NCBI RefSeq assembly: GCF_003574465.1
Contig: NZ_QOWC01000096.1
Span: 1 to 32,044 of the forward strand
Length of the DNA stretch: 32,044 nucleotides
Reading direction: 5' to 3'
Source: Methylobacterium crusticola
GTDB taxonomy: Bacteria; Pseudomonadota; Alphaproteobacteria; Rhizobiales; Beijerinckiaceae
The notes beneath the pieces were generated by a model. That model was not told the origin of the DNA. It did no database searches and saw only the letters and a program-made list of their open reading frames with translations. Positions 15,586 through 23,780 of the stretch are shown piece by piece (positions within the stretch are counted from its first letter, which is position 1; every line of letters begins with the position of its first letter). Made by a program: the position numbers and the translations under genes.

Positions 15586-15799
15586 GATCGTCCCCGGATG
15601 CTGGGTTCACCGGTTGATCTAACGATGCCGGCGATGAACCGCCCCTGAACCGCCGAGCTTCCATGGACCGAGGCGCGAGCGGGACACGCGCGGGGCCCCG
15701 CCGGCCGGTCCCGGCGGGTGCGACCGGACCGGGCCGGCATGCCCGCCCCGCGAATCACGCCTGCCGCCGAGGAGGCGACCGTGGCACTCTGGCCGGGCA

Positions 15800-17836
15800 A
15801 TGACGATCAGCACACGCGACGCACGAGCGGCCCTGGCCCGATCCTGGTCCGAGCTCCTCGCCTCCGATCCGGGCGGCCTGCGCTTCCGCTCGGCCTGCCG
15901 GACCACGCTCTGCGTGGCCGTGACGGCGCTCGTCTTCGTGCCGTTCCTGGTCGCGCACGAGCTGCCGGTCGCCGCGCCCGCCGTGGCCGTCGTGCTGGCC
16001 CTCATGAGCGCCTCGCTGCCGCGCGAGCCGGCCCCGCGCCAGCGCCTCGCCACGATCCTGGCGATGGCCGCGGCGGCCGCCGCCACGACGGTCCTGGGCG
16101 CGCTCCTGGCGGCGCAGCCCCTCCTCGGGCAGGCGGCCTTCCTGGCGATCCTCTTCGGGGCGATCGCCCTCCAGTCCTGGGGACCGCGGGCCGTCGCGGT
16201 CGGCCTCACGGCCGTCGTCAACACGTACCTCGTGCTCTTCCTGCGCGCCGAGCCCGGCCACCTGCTGGCGATCCTGCCGGCGGTCCCGGTGGCGGTCGCG
16301 ATCGTCGCGGTCGTCAGCTTCGTCGTCGTGCCGGAGCGCCCGCTCGCGGCGGCCCGGCGGGTCGTGCGCGCGGTCGAGCGGCAGGGTGCCAGGCTCGTGC
16401 ACGCGAGCCTGAGCGCCGCCCGGGACCGCGGCACGCCCTCGCGGCTGCGGCTGCGGCGCCTGTTCGGCGTGCTCAACGAGTCGATCCTGATGGTCGAGGA
16501 CCATATCGCGGCCGTCGATGCCGAGGCCGGGGAGGCGCTCAGCCTCGCGCTGCTGCGCTTCGAGCTCGCGTTGATCAGCCTCTCGGCCGGCCTCATGGCC
16601 GCGCAGCCGATGAGCCGGCGCGAGGCGGCGCTCACCCGCCTGCTGGCGCTCAGGCTCGCGGCCGGGCGGCGCACCCAGCTGCGCACCCCCCTCGGGCGGC
16701 CGGAGACGCCCCTCGGCACCGCGGTGACCGACGTCGACGACGCCGCGCTCGGCGTCGCGCGCACGCTCGAGGCCGTCTCGGGCCGCCTGGCGCGAAAGGG
16801 CCCGGCCGGCGCGGCAGGGCCCGGCGGCGCGCGGCAGCCGCCGGCGTGGCGGCCGGCGATCCGCGCCGTGACGGCGGCCTTCCTGAGCATGGTCGGGGGC
16901 CACCTCGCGTCGCCGGACCGGTGGTTCTGGGCCGTCCTCACCGCCTACCTCGTCTTCCTCGGGGCGCGCTCGAGCGGCGACACCATCCACAAGGGCGCCG
17001 AGCGGGTCGGGGGCACCCTCGTCGGCCTCGTGGCCGGGGTCGTGGTCAGCGTCGCGCTGGCGGGCCATCCCGTCCTGGAAGTCTCGGCGCTGCTCGTCTG
17101 CATCTTCGCCCTGGCCTACGTCTTCGCCATCTCGCAGGTGCTGGCGATCTTCTGCGTGACCATCATCCTGGGGCTGGTCTACAGCCTGCTCGGCACGCCG
17201 GCCGAGACGATCCTGGTGCTGCGCCTCGAGGAGACGGCGATCGGCGCCGCGGCCGCGGTCCTGGTGAGCCTCTACGTCCTGCCGGCGCCCACGCACGCGC
17301 ACGTGCACCGGGTCGGCGGCGATCTCGTCTCGGCCCTCGCGCGGGTGCTGCGGGTCAGTGCGCGGCGCCTGGCGGGCGACGCCGCCGCGACACCCGTGGC
17401 GGAGATCCGGCGCGCCGACCGCCTCCTGCGCGACCTGCGCGCGGCGCTGCGTCCGCTGCGCGCCCACCACGCCTTCGTCTGGTGGGCGAGGCGCCCCTCG
17501 GAACTGCCGGCGATCCTCGCCTGCGTGTTCTGGGTCCGCGTCCTGGCGATGATCAGCGTCGCGGATCCGGCGGAGGTGGACCGCAGCCTCGTTCCCGCCA
17601 AGGTCGATGCCCTGGCCGACCGGCTCGAGGCTTTCGCGAGCGCCCGCGGGCCCGAGCCCGAATCCGCGCCGGCGCGGCGCAACGTCCCGCTCGAGATCGG
17701 CGTCGCCCATATTGGGCGCGCCAGGGCCGTGCTGCTCGATCTAGCGATCGCCAACCTCGAGGGCATCGTCGGGCTGATGCGGGATCGTCTCCACCACGAC
17801 GGCTGGGGCGCCCTGGTGTCGCGGCGCCCCCTCTAG
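15800..17836 (+). CDS. FUSC-family inner-membrane exporter
   Basis: 678 residues. Two clusters of hydrophobic segments (about 31-180 and 345-495) each resemble the FUSC membrane domain. They are joined by a cytoplasmic helical region (about 190-340) and followed by a soluble C-terminal region to 678. The second cluster has the typical FUSC_2 pattern (DRWFWAVLTAYLVFLGARSS, then HKGAERVGGTLVG). Family members (AaeB, YccS, fusaric-acid resistance proteins) export aromatic acids or related compounds, usually with a membrane-fusion partner. No AaeA/EmrA-like partner gene is adjacent, so it may work alone or with a distant partner. The ATG at 15800 has no strong ribosome site. Confidence 0.88.
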   Translation: MTISTRDARAALARSWSELLASDPGGLRFRSACRTTLCVAVTALVFVPFLVAHELPVAAPAVAVVLALMSASLPREPAPRQRLATILAMAAAAAATTVLGALLAAQPLLGQAAFLAILFGAIALQSWGPRAVAVGLTAVVNTYLVLFLRAEPGHLLAILPAVPVAVAIVAVVSFVVVPERPLAAARRVVRAVERQGARLVHASLSAARDRGTPSRLRLRRLFGVLNESILMVEDHIAAVDAEAGEALSLALLRFELALISLSAGLMAAQPMSRREAALTRLLALRLAAGRRTQLRTPLGRPETPLGTAVTDVDDAALGVARTLEAVSGRLARKGPAGAAGPGGARQPPAWRPAIRAVTAAFLSMVGGHLASPDRWFWAVLTAYLVFLGARSSGDTIHKGAERVGGTLVGLVAGVVVSVALAGHPVLEVSALLVCIFALAYVFAISQVLAIFCVTIILGLVYSLLGTPAETILVLRLEETAIGAAAAVLVSLYVLPAPTHAHVHRVGGDLVSALARVLRVSARRLAGDAAATPVAEIRRADRLLRDLRAALRPLRAHHAFVWWARRPSELPAILACVFWVRVLAMISVADPAEVDRSLVPAKVDALADRLEAFASARGPEPESAPARRNVPLEIGVAHIGRARAVLLDLAIANLEGIVGLMRDRLHHDGWGALVSRRPL

Positions 17837-17837
17837 G

Positions 17838-17869
17838 GCGGCACCCGCGCGTGGCCATGCCGGTGCCGC
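17838..17869. terminator. 8-bp hairpin just after the FUSC gene
   Basis: GCGGCACC at 17838-17845 pairs with GGTGCCGC at 17862-17869 across a 16-base loop, beginning 2 bases after the TAG. There is no T-run; it is a tentative transcription end. Confidence 0.35.
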
Positions 17870-18320
17870 GCCCGGTCCCCGTCGCGGCGCGCTCCCTCGC
17901 GCCGGACCGGCATCCGCGTCGGCGGTGGAGCGCGCGGAGAGACGCGCGGCCCGGTGGTGGACCGCACGATCACGGCCGAGCAAAGCAGGTCCGATGATGT
18001 CGCGCCGCAGCCAAGGGCCTCCGGGACAGGCATCGCCAGGCTAAGATGCTGAGGACAGTGATGATTGCAGGGTCCCAAGCGGCACGGCCGCCCGGCGGCA
18101 CAGATCACGCCGGGTCCCGCCAGCGGCCCGGGAAGCCGCAAGCCTCGCAACTACTTACGCGTTAATGACTGGATGGTCACGCGGGATCCGGACAGAAGGT
18201 CCGGTCACTCAGGTATACTTTCGCCGGGAATCTGCCTATGCTGCCTGAATCAGCAAGCAGAGGTTTCATCATTGGGCGGCCCGGCGACGCATGTTTTCTC
18301 GTGAGGGGGACGAGTCGTAT
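17870..18320. promoter_or_regulatory. intergenic region with AT-richer promoter-like island
   Basis: About 450 bases without a supported gene. From about 18140 to 18340 the sequence becomes clearly less GC-rich. It contains a 6-bp dyad CCGGAC-AGAAG-GTCCGG (18188-18204) and TATACT at 18214-18219, a plausible -10; CGGACA at 18189-18194 is a weak -35 with a 19-base spacer. GAGGGGGA at 18303-18310 precedes the ATG at 18321. The dyad overlapping the -35 could be an operator for the small downstream gene. Confidence 0.4.
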
Positions 18321-18560
18321 ATGTCAGGCAATCAGGTCGTGAAATTGTGCAGGGATACGCGCGCGGAGGCACCGACGTACCGCGCCTACCTGATCGGCGC
18401 GGGCAATCACATCGTCGCGGTCCACGTCATCGACGCGCGGAGCGACGAGGAGGCCGCGGCCGGCGCCCGCGCGATCGCCGGGACGGCGAGAGCCGAAGTC
18501 TGGGACCGCGGCCGCCGCATCGTCCAGCTCGGGCCCGACGCGCCCCGCGACGCCGGGTGA
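18321..18560 (+). CDS. 79-residue conserved-looking hypothetical protein
   Basis: ATG at 18321 with GAGGGGGA about 10 bases upstream; an in-frame ATG at 18291 lacks a comparable site. The product is soluble: YRAYLIGAGNHIVAVHVIDA forms two probable beta strands, then an Ala-rich helix with acidic start (SDEEAAAGARAIAGTARA), then EVWDRGRRIVQLG, a closing strand. This strand-strand-helix-strand layout with a WDRGRRI motif looks like a small protein family common in Methylobacterium and rhizobia; no function is known to me. It is convergent with the MucR-family gene. Confidence 0.65.
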   Translation: MSGNQVVKLCRDTRAEAPTYRAYLIGAGNHIVAVHVIDARSDEEAAAGARAIAGTARAEVWDRGRRIVQLGPDAPRDAG

Positions 18561-18562
18561 CG

Positions 18563-18581
18563 CCCGGCGCGGGCCGCCGGG
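18563..18581. terminator. 7-bp hairpin between convergent genes
   Basis: CCCGGCG at 18563-18569 pairs with CGCCGGG at 18575-18581 around a 5-base loop, in the 34-base gap between the small hypothetical gene and the MucR-family gene. It is placed to end both transcripts. Confidence 0.5.
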
Positions 18582-18594
18582 AGCCGGGATCGCG

Positions 18595-19095
18595 CTAGCC
18601 CTCGGCCGGCGGCGGCGCCTTGCGGGAGCGGCCGCGGCCCGGCTTCTCCGCCAGGGTGGCATCGGCGGCCGTCGCCTTCGCGGCCGCGGCCTTCCGGCGG
18701 CCCTGCCCGAGGCCCGCGTTCTTGGCGAGCTCGGAGCGCTGCGCCGCGTAGGTGGCGGCCACCATCGGGTAGTCGTGCGGCAGGCTCCACTTCTGCCGGT
18801 ACTGGTCCGGCGTCAGCCCGCGTCCCGCGAGGTGGCGCTTGAGGGTCTTGTAGGGGCGCCCATCCTCCAGGCTGATGATGTGGTCCGGCGTCACGGTCTT
18901 GCGGATCGGGACCGGGGGCGACAGCTTCTCGGGCTCCGGCGCCGGCGGCTGGGTCAACTTGTTGAGGGCGGCGTGCACCGATGCGATCAGATCCGGGAGG
19001 GCGCCGGGCTGCACGACGTTGTTGGCGACGTACGCCGCGATGATGTCGCTCGTTCGCTCGATCTGGTCCGGAGCGGATGTTTCGACGTCACTCAT
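18595..19095 (-). CDS. MucR/Ros-family transcriptional regulator lacking most zinc ligands
   Basis: 166 residues from the ATG at 19095 (GAGGG upstream). The N-terminal region (about 12-50) matches the MucR oligomerisation segment (TSDIIAAYVANNVV). The core (about 64-133) matches the Ros/MucR DNA-binding domain: RKTVTPDHIISLEDGRPYKT, LKRHL, LTPDQYRQKW, DYPMVAATYA. The zinc Cys of classical members is Ser75 here, the second position is Asp78, His88 is kept, and the distal His is lost (AGRG after RHL). Zinc-free MucR homologues are known in Mesorhizobium and still fold and bind DNA. A Lys/Ala/Arg-rich tail (133-166) resembles histone-like tails. MucR proteins are H-NS-like silencers of AT-rich targets and often repress themselves; the leader at 19096-19200 is AT-richer than its surroundings. 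Confidence 0.9.
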   Translation of the reverse strand: MSDVETSAPDQIERTSDIIAAYVANNVVQPGALPDLIASVHAALNKLTQPPAPEPEKLSPPVPIRKTVTPDHIISLEDGRPYKTLKRHLAGRGLTPDQYRQKWSLPHDYPMVAATYAAQRSELAKNAGLGQGRRKAAAAKATAADATLAEKPGRGRSRKAPPPAEG

Positions 19096-19326
19096 CGTGA
19101 GGCCCTCGCGCTGGAAAGCCAGATGGGAAATGAAAAGCTGCGGATCGTCAATGTAGAATCGACAAACCCCTAGCTGACACACAGGAGTTCTGCTCAAATC
19201 CGTCCCTCCAGCTGGGTCTGCCCGCGCCAGCGCCGATTCGCCGGCAGGGCAACACGGGACGGCGGAGGAGCCCGATTCGGGCAGGGGCGGGGAGGGCGCG
19301 GCCGGGTGCCCGCCCGCCGGCCGACC

Positions 19327-19350
19327 CCGCGGCGCGCCCGGGAGCCGCGG
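19327..19350. terminator. 7-bp hairpin after the ribokinase gene
   Basis: CCGCGGC at 19327-19333 pairs with GCCGCGG at 19344-19350 across a 10-base loop, just beyond the ribokinase stop (19360-19362, minus strand). It is a candidate end for the GntR operon. Confidence 0.4.
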
Positions 19351-19359
19351 CGCTCCGCC

Positions 19360-20277
19360 TCAGCCGGGCGCGTCGAGGGCGCGGGCGTCGGGCATGCCGG
19401 CCTGCGCGCCGGGCGAAAGGCAGGCCAGGGAGGCGCCCCGGCAGGCGCGCGCGAGGGCGTCCGCGAAGGCGCGGCCCTGGTCGAGGCCGGCCGCGAGGAT
19501 CCCCACGAAGGTGTCGCCCGCCCCGGTGGTGTCGACGGGCCGCACCGCGAGCGCGGCGGCCCGCTCCAGCCCGCCGTCCGGGTGGAACGCCGCCGCGCCC
19601 CGGCTCCCGGCCGTCACCACGCAGGTCACGGCCCCCTCGGCCGCGAGGCGCGCGCCCGCGCCCTCCGGCGTCTCGCCCGGGTGGCCGAGGGAGGCCGCGG
19701 CGGCGCGCGCCTCGTGCTCGTTGACGACCAGGATGTCCGCCGCGCCGAGGAGCGCCCGGAGGTCGGCCCCGGCGAGGTGCGCCGGGACCGGCGCCAGGTT
19801 CCAGACGACGCGCCCGCCGGCCGCGCGGACCCGGCGCGCGACCGCGAGGGAGGCCGGGAGGGGCACCTCCATCTGCAGCACCGCGAGGGTCGCGGGACCG
19901 AGGAGGTCGTCCGGCACCACGCCGCCCGCGAGCGCCGCGTTGGCGCCGCTCGCGACCGTGATGGCGTTCTCGCCGCCGGCGTCCACGGTGATGAAGGCGC
20001 AGCCCGTGGGCTCGTCCCCGGCCGCCACCAGCGCGACGGCGACGCCCTGCGCCGCGAGGTTGTCCCGGCAGGCCGCGCCGAAGCCGTCGCGTCCGACGCG
20101 CCCCGCCATGCCGACGCGGCCCGGCGGCAAGACCCGGGCCGCCGCGACGGCCTGGTTCGCCCCCTTGCCGCCGAACAGCGTCGCGTAGCCGGGGGCGAGG
20201 ACGGTCTCCCCCGGGCGCGGAATCGCCGCGACCTGCGCGACGAGGTCGACGTTGATCGAGCCGAAGACCAGGATCAC
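19360..20277 (-). CDS. rbsK: ribokinase (PfkB family)
   Basis: 305 residues from the GTG at 20277, where the family sequence begins (MILVFGSINVDLV); an ATG at 20307 would add 10 basic residues and overlap the rpiB stop by 14 bases. PfkB motifs are present: GGKGANQAVAAARV (36-49), NEHEA (186-190) and DTTGAGDTF with catalytic Asp255. The family phosphorylates ribose or a related sugar at O5 with ATP in the cytoplasm. It follows rpiB directly as the last gene of the operon. With RpiB it gives a sugar to aldose-phosphate to ketose-phosphate route, but the amino-acid-type importer upstream makes plain ribose an uncertain substrate. Confidence 0.9.
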   Translation of the reverse strand: MILVFGSINVDLVAQVAAIPRPGETVLAPGYATLFGGKGANQAVAAARVLPPGRVGMAGRVGRDGFGAACRDNLAAQGVAVALVAAGDEPTGCAFITVDAGGENAITVASGANAALAGGVVPDDLLGPATLAVLQMEVPLPASLAVARRVRAAGGRVVWNLAPVPAHLAGADLRALLGAADILVVNEHEARAAAASLGHPGETPEGAGARLAAEGAVTCVVTAGSRGAAAFHPDGGLERAAALAVRPVDTTGAGDTFVGILAAGLDQGRAFADALARACRGASLACLSPGAQAGMPDARALDAPG

Positions 20278-20293
20278 GGCGCGCCCCCGCCGG

Positions 20294-20740
20294 TCAGCCG
20301 CCCGCATCCATGGCGTGCAGCTTGTCGACCCGGCGGCGGAAATCCGCGTCGGTCGAGAACTCCGCCGCGAGGTAGGCGGTGATCAGGTCGTTGGCGAGCC
20401 AGGGACCGACGATCTGGGCACCGACGCACATGACGTTGACGTCGTCGTGCTCGACGCACTGGTGGGCCGAGTGGACGTCGTGGCACACCGCGGCCCGGAT
20501 GCCCTTCATTTTGTTGGCCGCGATGGAGGCCCCGACGCCGGTGCCGCAGACCATGAGGCCGCGGTCCGCCTCGCCCGACGTGACCTTGCGGGCCACCTCC
20601 CGGGCGATGTCGGGGAAGTCGACCGGCTTCTCGTCGAAGGAGCCGACGTCGATCACCTCGTGCCCGAGGGCGCGCACGTGCGCGACCACGGCGCCCTTGA
20701 GCATCCAGCCGGCATGGTCCGATCCGATCACGAGACGCAT
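20294..20740 (-). CDS. rpiB: RpiB/LacAB-family sugar-phosphate isomerase
   Basis: 148 residues; the ATG at 20740 follows GGAGAGGA. Asp8-His9 (SDHAG), the catalytic Cys65 in CGTGVGASIAANK, and His98 (EHDDVNV) match ribose-5-phosphate isomerase B. The protein interconverts aldose and ketose phosphates in the cytoplasm. RpiB homologues also act on allose-6-phosphate or on tetrose phosphates (as EryI in erythritol breakdown), so the substrate here is open. It lies between the binding-protein gene (74-base gap holding a hairpin) and ribokinase. Confidence 0.92.
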   Translation of the reverse strand: MRLVIGSDHAGWMLKGAVVAHVRALGHEVIDVGSFDEKPVDFPDIAREVARKVTSGEADRGLMVCGTGVGASIAANKMKGIRAAVCHDVHSAHQCVEHDDVNVMCVGAQIVGPWLANDLITAYLAAEFSTDADFRRRVDKLHAMDAGG

Positions 20741-20770
20741 GGAATCCTCTCCATCCTGTTCGATACGCGG

Positions 20771-20795
20771 CGGCGGCGTCCGGGCCGCGCCGCCG
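20771..20795. terminator. 8-bp hairpin inside the operon, between binding-protein gene and rpiB
   Basis: CGGCGGCG at 20771-20778 pairs with CGCCGCCG at 20788-20795 across a 9-base loop. It lies 20 bases after the binding-protein stop in the direction of transcription. Such hairpins commonly attenuate read-through or protect the 3' end of a highly expressed binding-protein message. Confidence 0.45.
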
Positions 20796-20814
20796 GGGTT
20801 GCCCTGACGTCGCC

Positions 20815-21600
20815 TCAGCTCCGCATCTCGGGCGGAAGCTCGCTGCCGTGGAACTTCGCGTAGATCGCGTTGAGCTTGCCGTTCTTCAGGTTGGCGGCGA
20901 TCCACGCGTTGAGCGTGTCGAGGAACCGCGACTCGCCCTTGCGCACGCCCATGGCGAGGTCGAAGGCCGTGATCGGCACCTTCGGCTCGAAGGCGCGCGC
21001 GGGGTTCTTCGCACCGATCTGGTTGACGATCGTGGCGGAGGTCGCGACGCAATCCGCCTGGCTCGAGACCGCCGCCGTCACCATCGTGGCGTCGTCCTCG
21101 TAGCGGGTGATCTTCAGGTCGCGGTCCTTCATGTTCGTCAGCGTCGTGTCCTGCGTCGTCCCGCGCGAGACCGCGATGGTCTTGCCCTTGAGGTCGGGCC
21201 AGCCCTTCGCGTCGATGGACTTCAGGCAGCCGACCACCGATTGCAGCGCCGCGTAGGGCTTCGAGAAGTCGATCACCTTGGCGCGCTCGGGCGTCACCGA
21301 CAGGGTCGAGATGATGACGTCGGCCTTGTTGGTCTGGACGTTGGGGATGCGGGTCGCCCCCGTGGTCTGCACGAACTCGAGCTCGAGACCGAGGTCCTTG
21401 GCGAGAAGCTGCGCCGTCTCGACGTCGGAGCCCGTCGGCTTCAGGCTCGGGTCCATCATGCCCGAGGGCGGGATCGCGAGGTCGGTCGCGACGCGGATCT
21501 TCTTCGCCTTCATGACGTCGTCGAGGAGGTCGGCCCGGGCGCCGCCGGGGGCGAGGAGGCAGGCCGTCGCGAGGAGGGCCGCGAGAGCGGGGCGTTTCAT
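20815..21600 (-). CDS. polar-amino-acid-type ABC transporter substrate-binding protein
   Basis: 261 residues; the ATG at 21600 has AGGGAGA upstream. Residues 1-23 form a Sec signal peptide (ALAALLATACLLAPGGARA). The mature protein is a type 2 binding protein of the SBP_bac_3 family: IRVATDLAIPPSGMMD, GSDVETAQLLAKDLGLELEF, ADVIISTLSVTPERAKVIDFSKPY in pieces, and GKTIAVSRGTTQD. Its periplasmic ligand would be a small polar molecule; in this family that includes amino acids but also opines and sugar-acid-like compounds. The usual Arg that holds an amino acid carboxylate (in the LTxTPER-type segment) appears as TPERAK. It is the binding component for the ATPase and permeases encoded just upstream. 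Confidence 0.92.
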   Translation of the reverse strand: MKRPALAALLATACLLAPGGARADLLDDVMKAKKIRVATDLAIPPSGMMDPSLKPTGSDVETAQLLAKDLGLELEFVQTTGATRIPNVQTNKADVIISTLSVTPERAKVIDFSKPYAALQSVVGCLKSIDAKGWPDLKGKTIAVSRGTTQDTTLTNMKDRDLKITRYEDDATMVTAAVSSQADCVATSATIVNQIGAKNPARAFEPKVPITAFDLAMGVRKGESRFLDTLNAWIAANLKNGKLNAIYAKFHGSELPPEMRS

Positions 21601-21631
21601 GGTGGTGTCTCCCTGGTGGTCGCGTTCGTCG

Positions 21632-22387
21632 TCACAGGCCCGTGCCCACGAACTGGGCGAGCTCGGGGGTGGCGGGTGCCGCGAGGATCGCGGCCGGTCC
21701 GCGCTCGTGCACCCGGCCGCGATGCATGAACACCACCTCGTCGGCGATGCCCTTCGCGAAACCCATCTCGTGCGTGACCATGACCATCGTCATGCCCGAC
21801 GCGGCGAGCGCCTCGATCACCTTCAGGACCTCGCCGGTGAGCTCCGGATCGAGCGCCGAGGTGACCTCGTCGAACAGCATCACCTCGGGCTGCATGGCGA
21901 GCGACCGGGCGATGGCGGCGCGCTGCTGCTGGCCGCCGGAGAGCTGCTCCGGGTAGGCCCGGAGCTTGTCGGCGAGGCCGACCTGGGCCAGCACGGTTTC
22001 GGCGAGCGCGCGCGCGTCGGCGCGCGGCATCCCCTTCACGGCGGTCGGCGCGAGGGTGATGTTCTCCTCGATGGTGAGGTGCGGAAACAGGTTGTAGCTC
22101 TGGAACACGATGCCGACGTCCTGGCGCAGCGCCCGCAGGTCGAGCCCGGGGTCGTCGACGCGGTGGCCGCAGACCCGGATCTCGCCCCGGTCGATCCGCT
22201 CGAAGCGGTCGATGCAGCGCAGCGCCGTGCTCTTGCCCGAGCCCGACCGGCCGATGATCGCCAGGACGTCGCCGCGGGCGACCTCGAAGCTCACGCCGTC
22301 GAGGACCTTGAGCGGCCCGAAGCTCTTGTGCACGTCCCGCAGGACGACGACGGGCTCGGCGGCGGCATGGCGAGGGGTGTGCTGCAT
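21632..22387 (-). CDS. polar-amino-acid-type ABC transporter ATPase
   Basis: 251 residues from the ATG at 22387 (GGAGG lies 11 bases upstream). All nucleotide-binding motifs are present: Walker A GRSGSGKS (46-53), Q-loop Gln96, signature LSGGQQQR (149-156), Walker B LFDEVTSALD (171-180) and switch His206. Asn-Leu-Phe-Pro-His after the Q-loop is typical of GlnQ/HisP-type ATPases. It sits on the inner face of the membrane and drives import with the two permeases encoded immediately upstream. Confidence 0.95.
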   Translation of the reverse strand: MQHTPRHAAAEPVVVLRDVHKSFGPLKVLDGVSFEVARGDVLAIIGRSGSGKSTALRCIDRFERIDRGEIRVCGHRVDDPGLDLRALRQDVGIVFQSYNLFPHLTIEENITLAPTAVKGMPRADARALAETVLAQVGLADKLRAYPEQLSGGQQQRAAIARSLAMQPEVMLFDEVTSALDPELTGEVLKVIEALAASGMTMVMVTHEMGFAKGIADEVVFMHRGRVHERGPAAILAAPATPELAQFVGTGL

Positions 22388-22404
22388 GGCGCGCGGCGCC
22401 TCCG

Positions 22405-23073
22405 TTAGGCCGGCATCAGCGTCGTGCGTCCCCGCGCGCCGCGGCGCTCGAGACGCTGGCTCAGCCGCGACAGGGGGAAGCACAGGGCGAAGTAGACGAT
22501 CGCCACGATGGCGTAGATCAGGAAGGGCTCGAACAGCGAGTTGTTGATGATCTGGCCGGCCCGCGCGAGCTCGACGAACCCGACGACCGAGGCGAGCGAG
22601 GTGTTCTTGACGATCTGGACCATGAAGCCGACGGTCGGCGGCGTCGCGATGCGGAATGCCTGGGGCAGGATCACCTTCGCCATGCGCTGCGTGCGCGAGA
22701 GCGCCAGCCCCTCGGCCGCCTCCCATTGCGGGCGCGGCACCGACTCGATCGACCCCCGCCAGATCTCCCCGAGGTAGGCCCCGACGTAGATCGTCAGGGA
22801 GGCGCCGGCGGCGGCGAGCGGCGACACGGTGATGCCGAGCGGCGGCAGGCCGAAATAGGTCAGGAACATGATGACGAGGAGCGGCGTGCCCTGGATGAGC
22901 TGCACGTAGGCGCCGCTCAGGACCCTCACGGCCCGGCTCGGCGAGATCCGGCAGAGCGCCACGAGGAAGCCGACGAGCCCGCCCCCGAGGAGCGCGATCA
23001 GCGACAGCCCGACCGTCCAGAGCGCGCCCTGGCCGAGGAACAGCAGGTGGTTGAGGTTGAGGGAGCCACTCAT
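22405..23073 (-). CDS. polar-amino-acid-type ABC permease (second)
   Basis: 222 residues; the ATG at 23073 has GAGGA upstream. There are about five membrane helices, with the HisMQ-type core (YVQLIQGTPLLVIMFLTYFG) and the EAA loop EAAEGLALSRTQRMAKVILPQA (residues split around 143-164) that docks on the ATPase. It begins 8 bases after the stop of the paralogous permease, and the two probably form a heterodimer in the inner membrane. Confidence 0.93.
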   Translation of the reverse strand: MSGSLNLNHLLFLGQGALWTVGLSLIALLGGGLVGFLVALCRISPSRAVRVLSGAYVQLIQGTPLLVIMFLTYFGLPPLGITVSPLAAAGASLTIYVGAYLGEIWRGSIESVPRPQWEAAEGLALSRTQRMAKVILPQAFRIATPPTVGFMVQIVKNTSLASVVGFVELARAGQIINNSLFEPFLIYAIVAIVYFALCFPLSRLSQRLERRGARGRTTLMPA

Positions 23074-23081
23074 GCGCGTCC

Positions 23082-23765
23082 TCAGAGCGGGGTGCCGAGG
23101 CGCCGACGCCGGGGGAACAGGACGAGGCCGAGGCCCCAGAAGCCCGCCCGCATGACCAGCGAGAGGACGAGGTAGATCACCGCCACGACGATGTAGGTCT
23201 CGAAGGCGCGGTAAGTGTCCGACTGAATGTAGTTCGCGACGGCGGTCAGCTCCTCGGCGGAGATCTGGGAGGTGACCGACGAGGCCAGCATCAGGAGCAC
23301 GAACTGGCTGGTCAGGGCGGGGTAGACCCGCTCGATCGCCGGCAGCAGCACGACGTGCCGGTAGATCTGCGCGCGCGACAGCGCCAGGCCCTCCGCGGCC
23401 TCGATCTGGCCGCGGGGGATCGCGTCGAGCCCGGCCCGCACGATCTCGCTCGTGTAGGCGCCGACGTTGATCGTCAGCGCCAGCGCGGCGACCGCGAAGG
23501 CCGAGAAGCGGAAGCCGAGGCTCGCGAGCCCGAAATAGACGAGGAAGATCTGCACGAGGAGCGGCGTGTTGCGGATCGCCTCGACGTAGACCTCGCAGAG
23601 GCGGGACACGGCCGCGCTCCGGCTGCGGCGTCCCACGGCGGCGAGGCCGCCGATCGCGCCGCCGACCAGCGTCGCGATGACGGCGAGCTGGAGCGTGAGG
23701 AGGGCGCCCTCGAGGAGGCTCGGCCACCGCTCGAGCACCGCGCCGAAATCGAGCTGGAGCGTCAC
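23082..23765 (-). CDS. polar-amino-acid-type ABC permease (first)
   Basis: 227 residues from the GTG at 23765, 15 bases after the dehydrogenase stop. It has about five membrane helices, the VEAIRNTPLLVQIFLVYFG core and an EAA loop (EAAEGLALSRAQIYRHVVL). It is a paralogue of the following permease. An Arg-rich C-terminal end (FPRRRRLG) fits the cytoplasmic side. Confidence 0.92.
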   Translation of the reverse strand: MTLQLDFGAVLERWPSLLEGALLTLQLAVIATLVGGAIGGLAAVGRRSRSAAVSRLCEVYVEAIRNTPLLVQIFLVYFGLASLGFRFSAFAVAALALTINVGAYTSEIVRAGLDAIPRGQIEAAEGLALSRAQIYRHVVLLPAIERVYPALTSQFVLLMLASSVTSQISAEELTAVANYIQSDTYRAFETYIVVAVIYLVLSLVMRAGFWGLGLVLFPRRRRLGTPL

Positions 23766-23780
23766 GGCCTGCCCGTCGCC

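Noticed and set aside
18065..18304. 79-codon plus-strand frame upstream of the small hypothetical gene
   Set aside because: No ribosome site, no coherent structure in the translation, and it covers the promoter-like island and the leader of the next gene.
19096..19197. 34-codon N-terminal extension of the MucR-family protein
   Set aside because: The extension is not family-like and lies in the AT-richer leader expected to be regulatory; the ATG at 19095 has a ribosome site.
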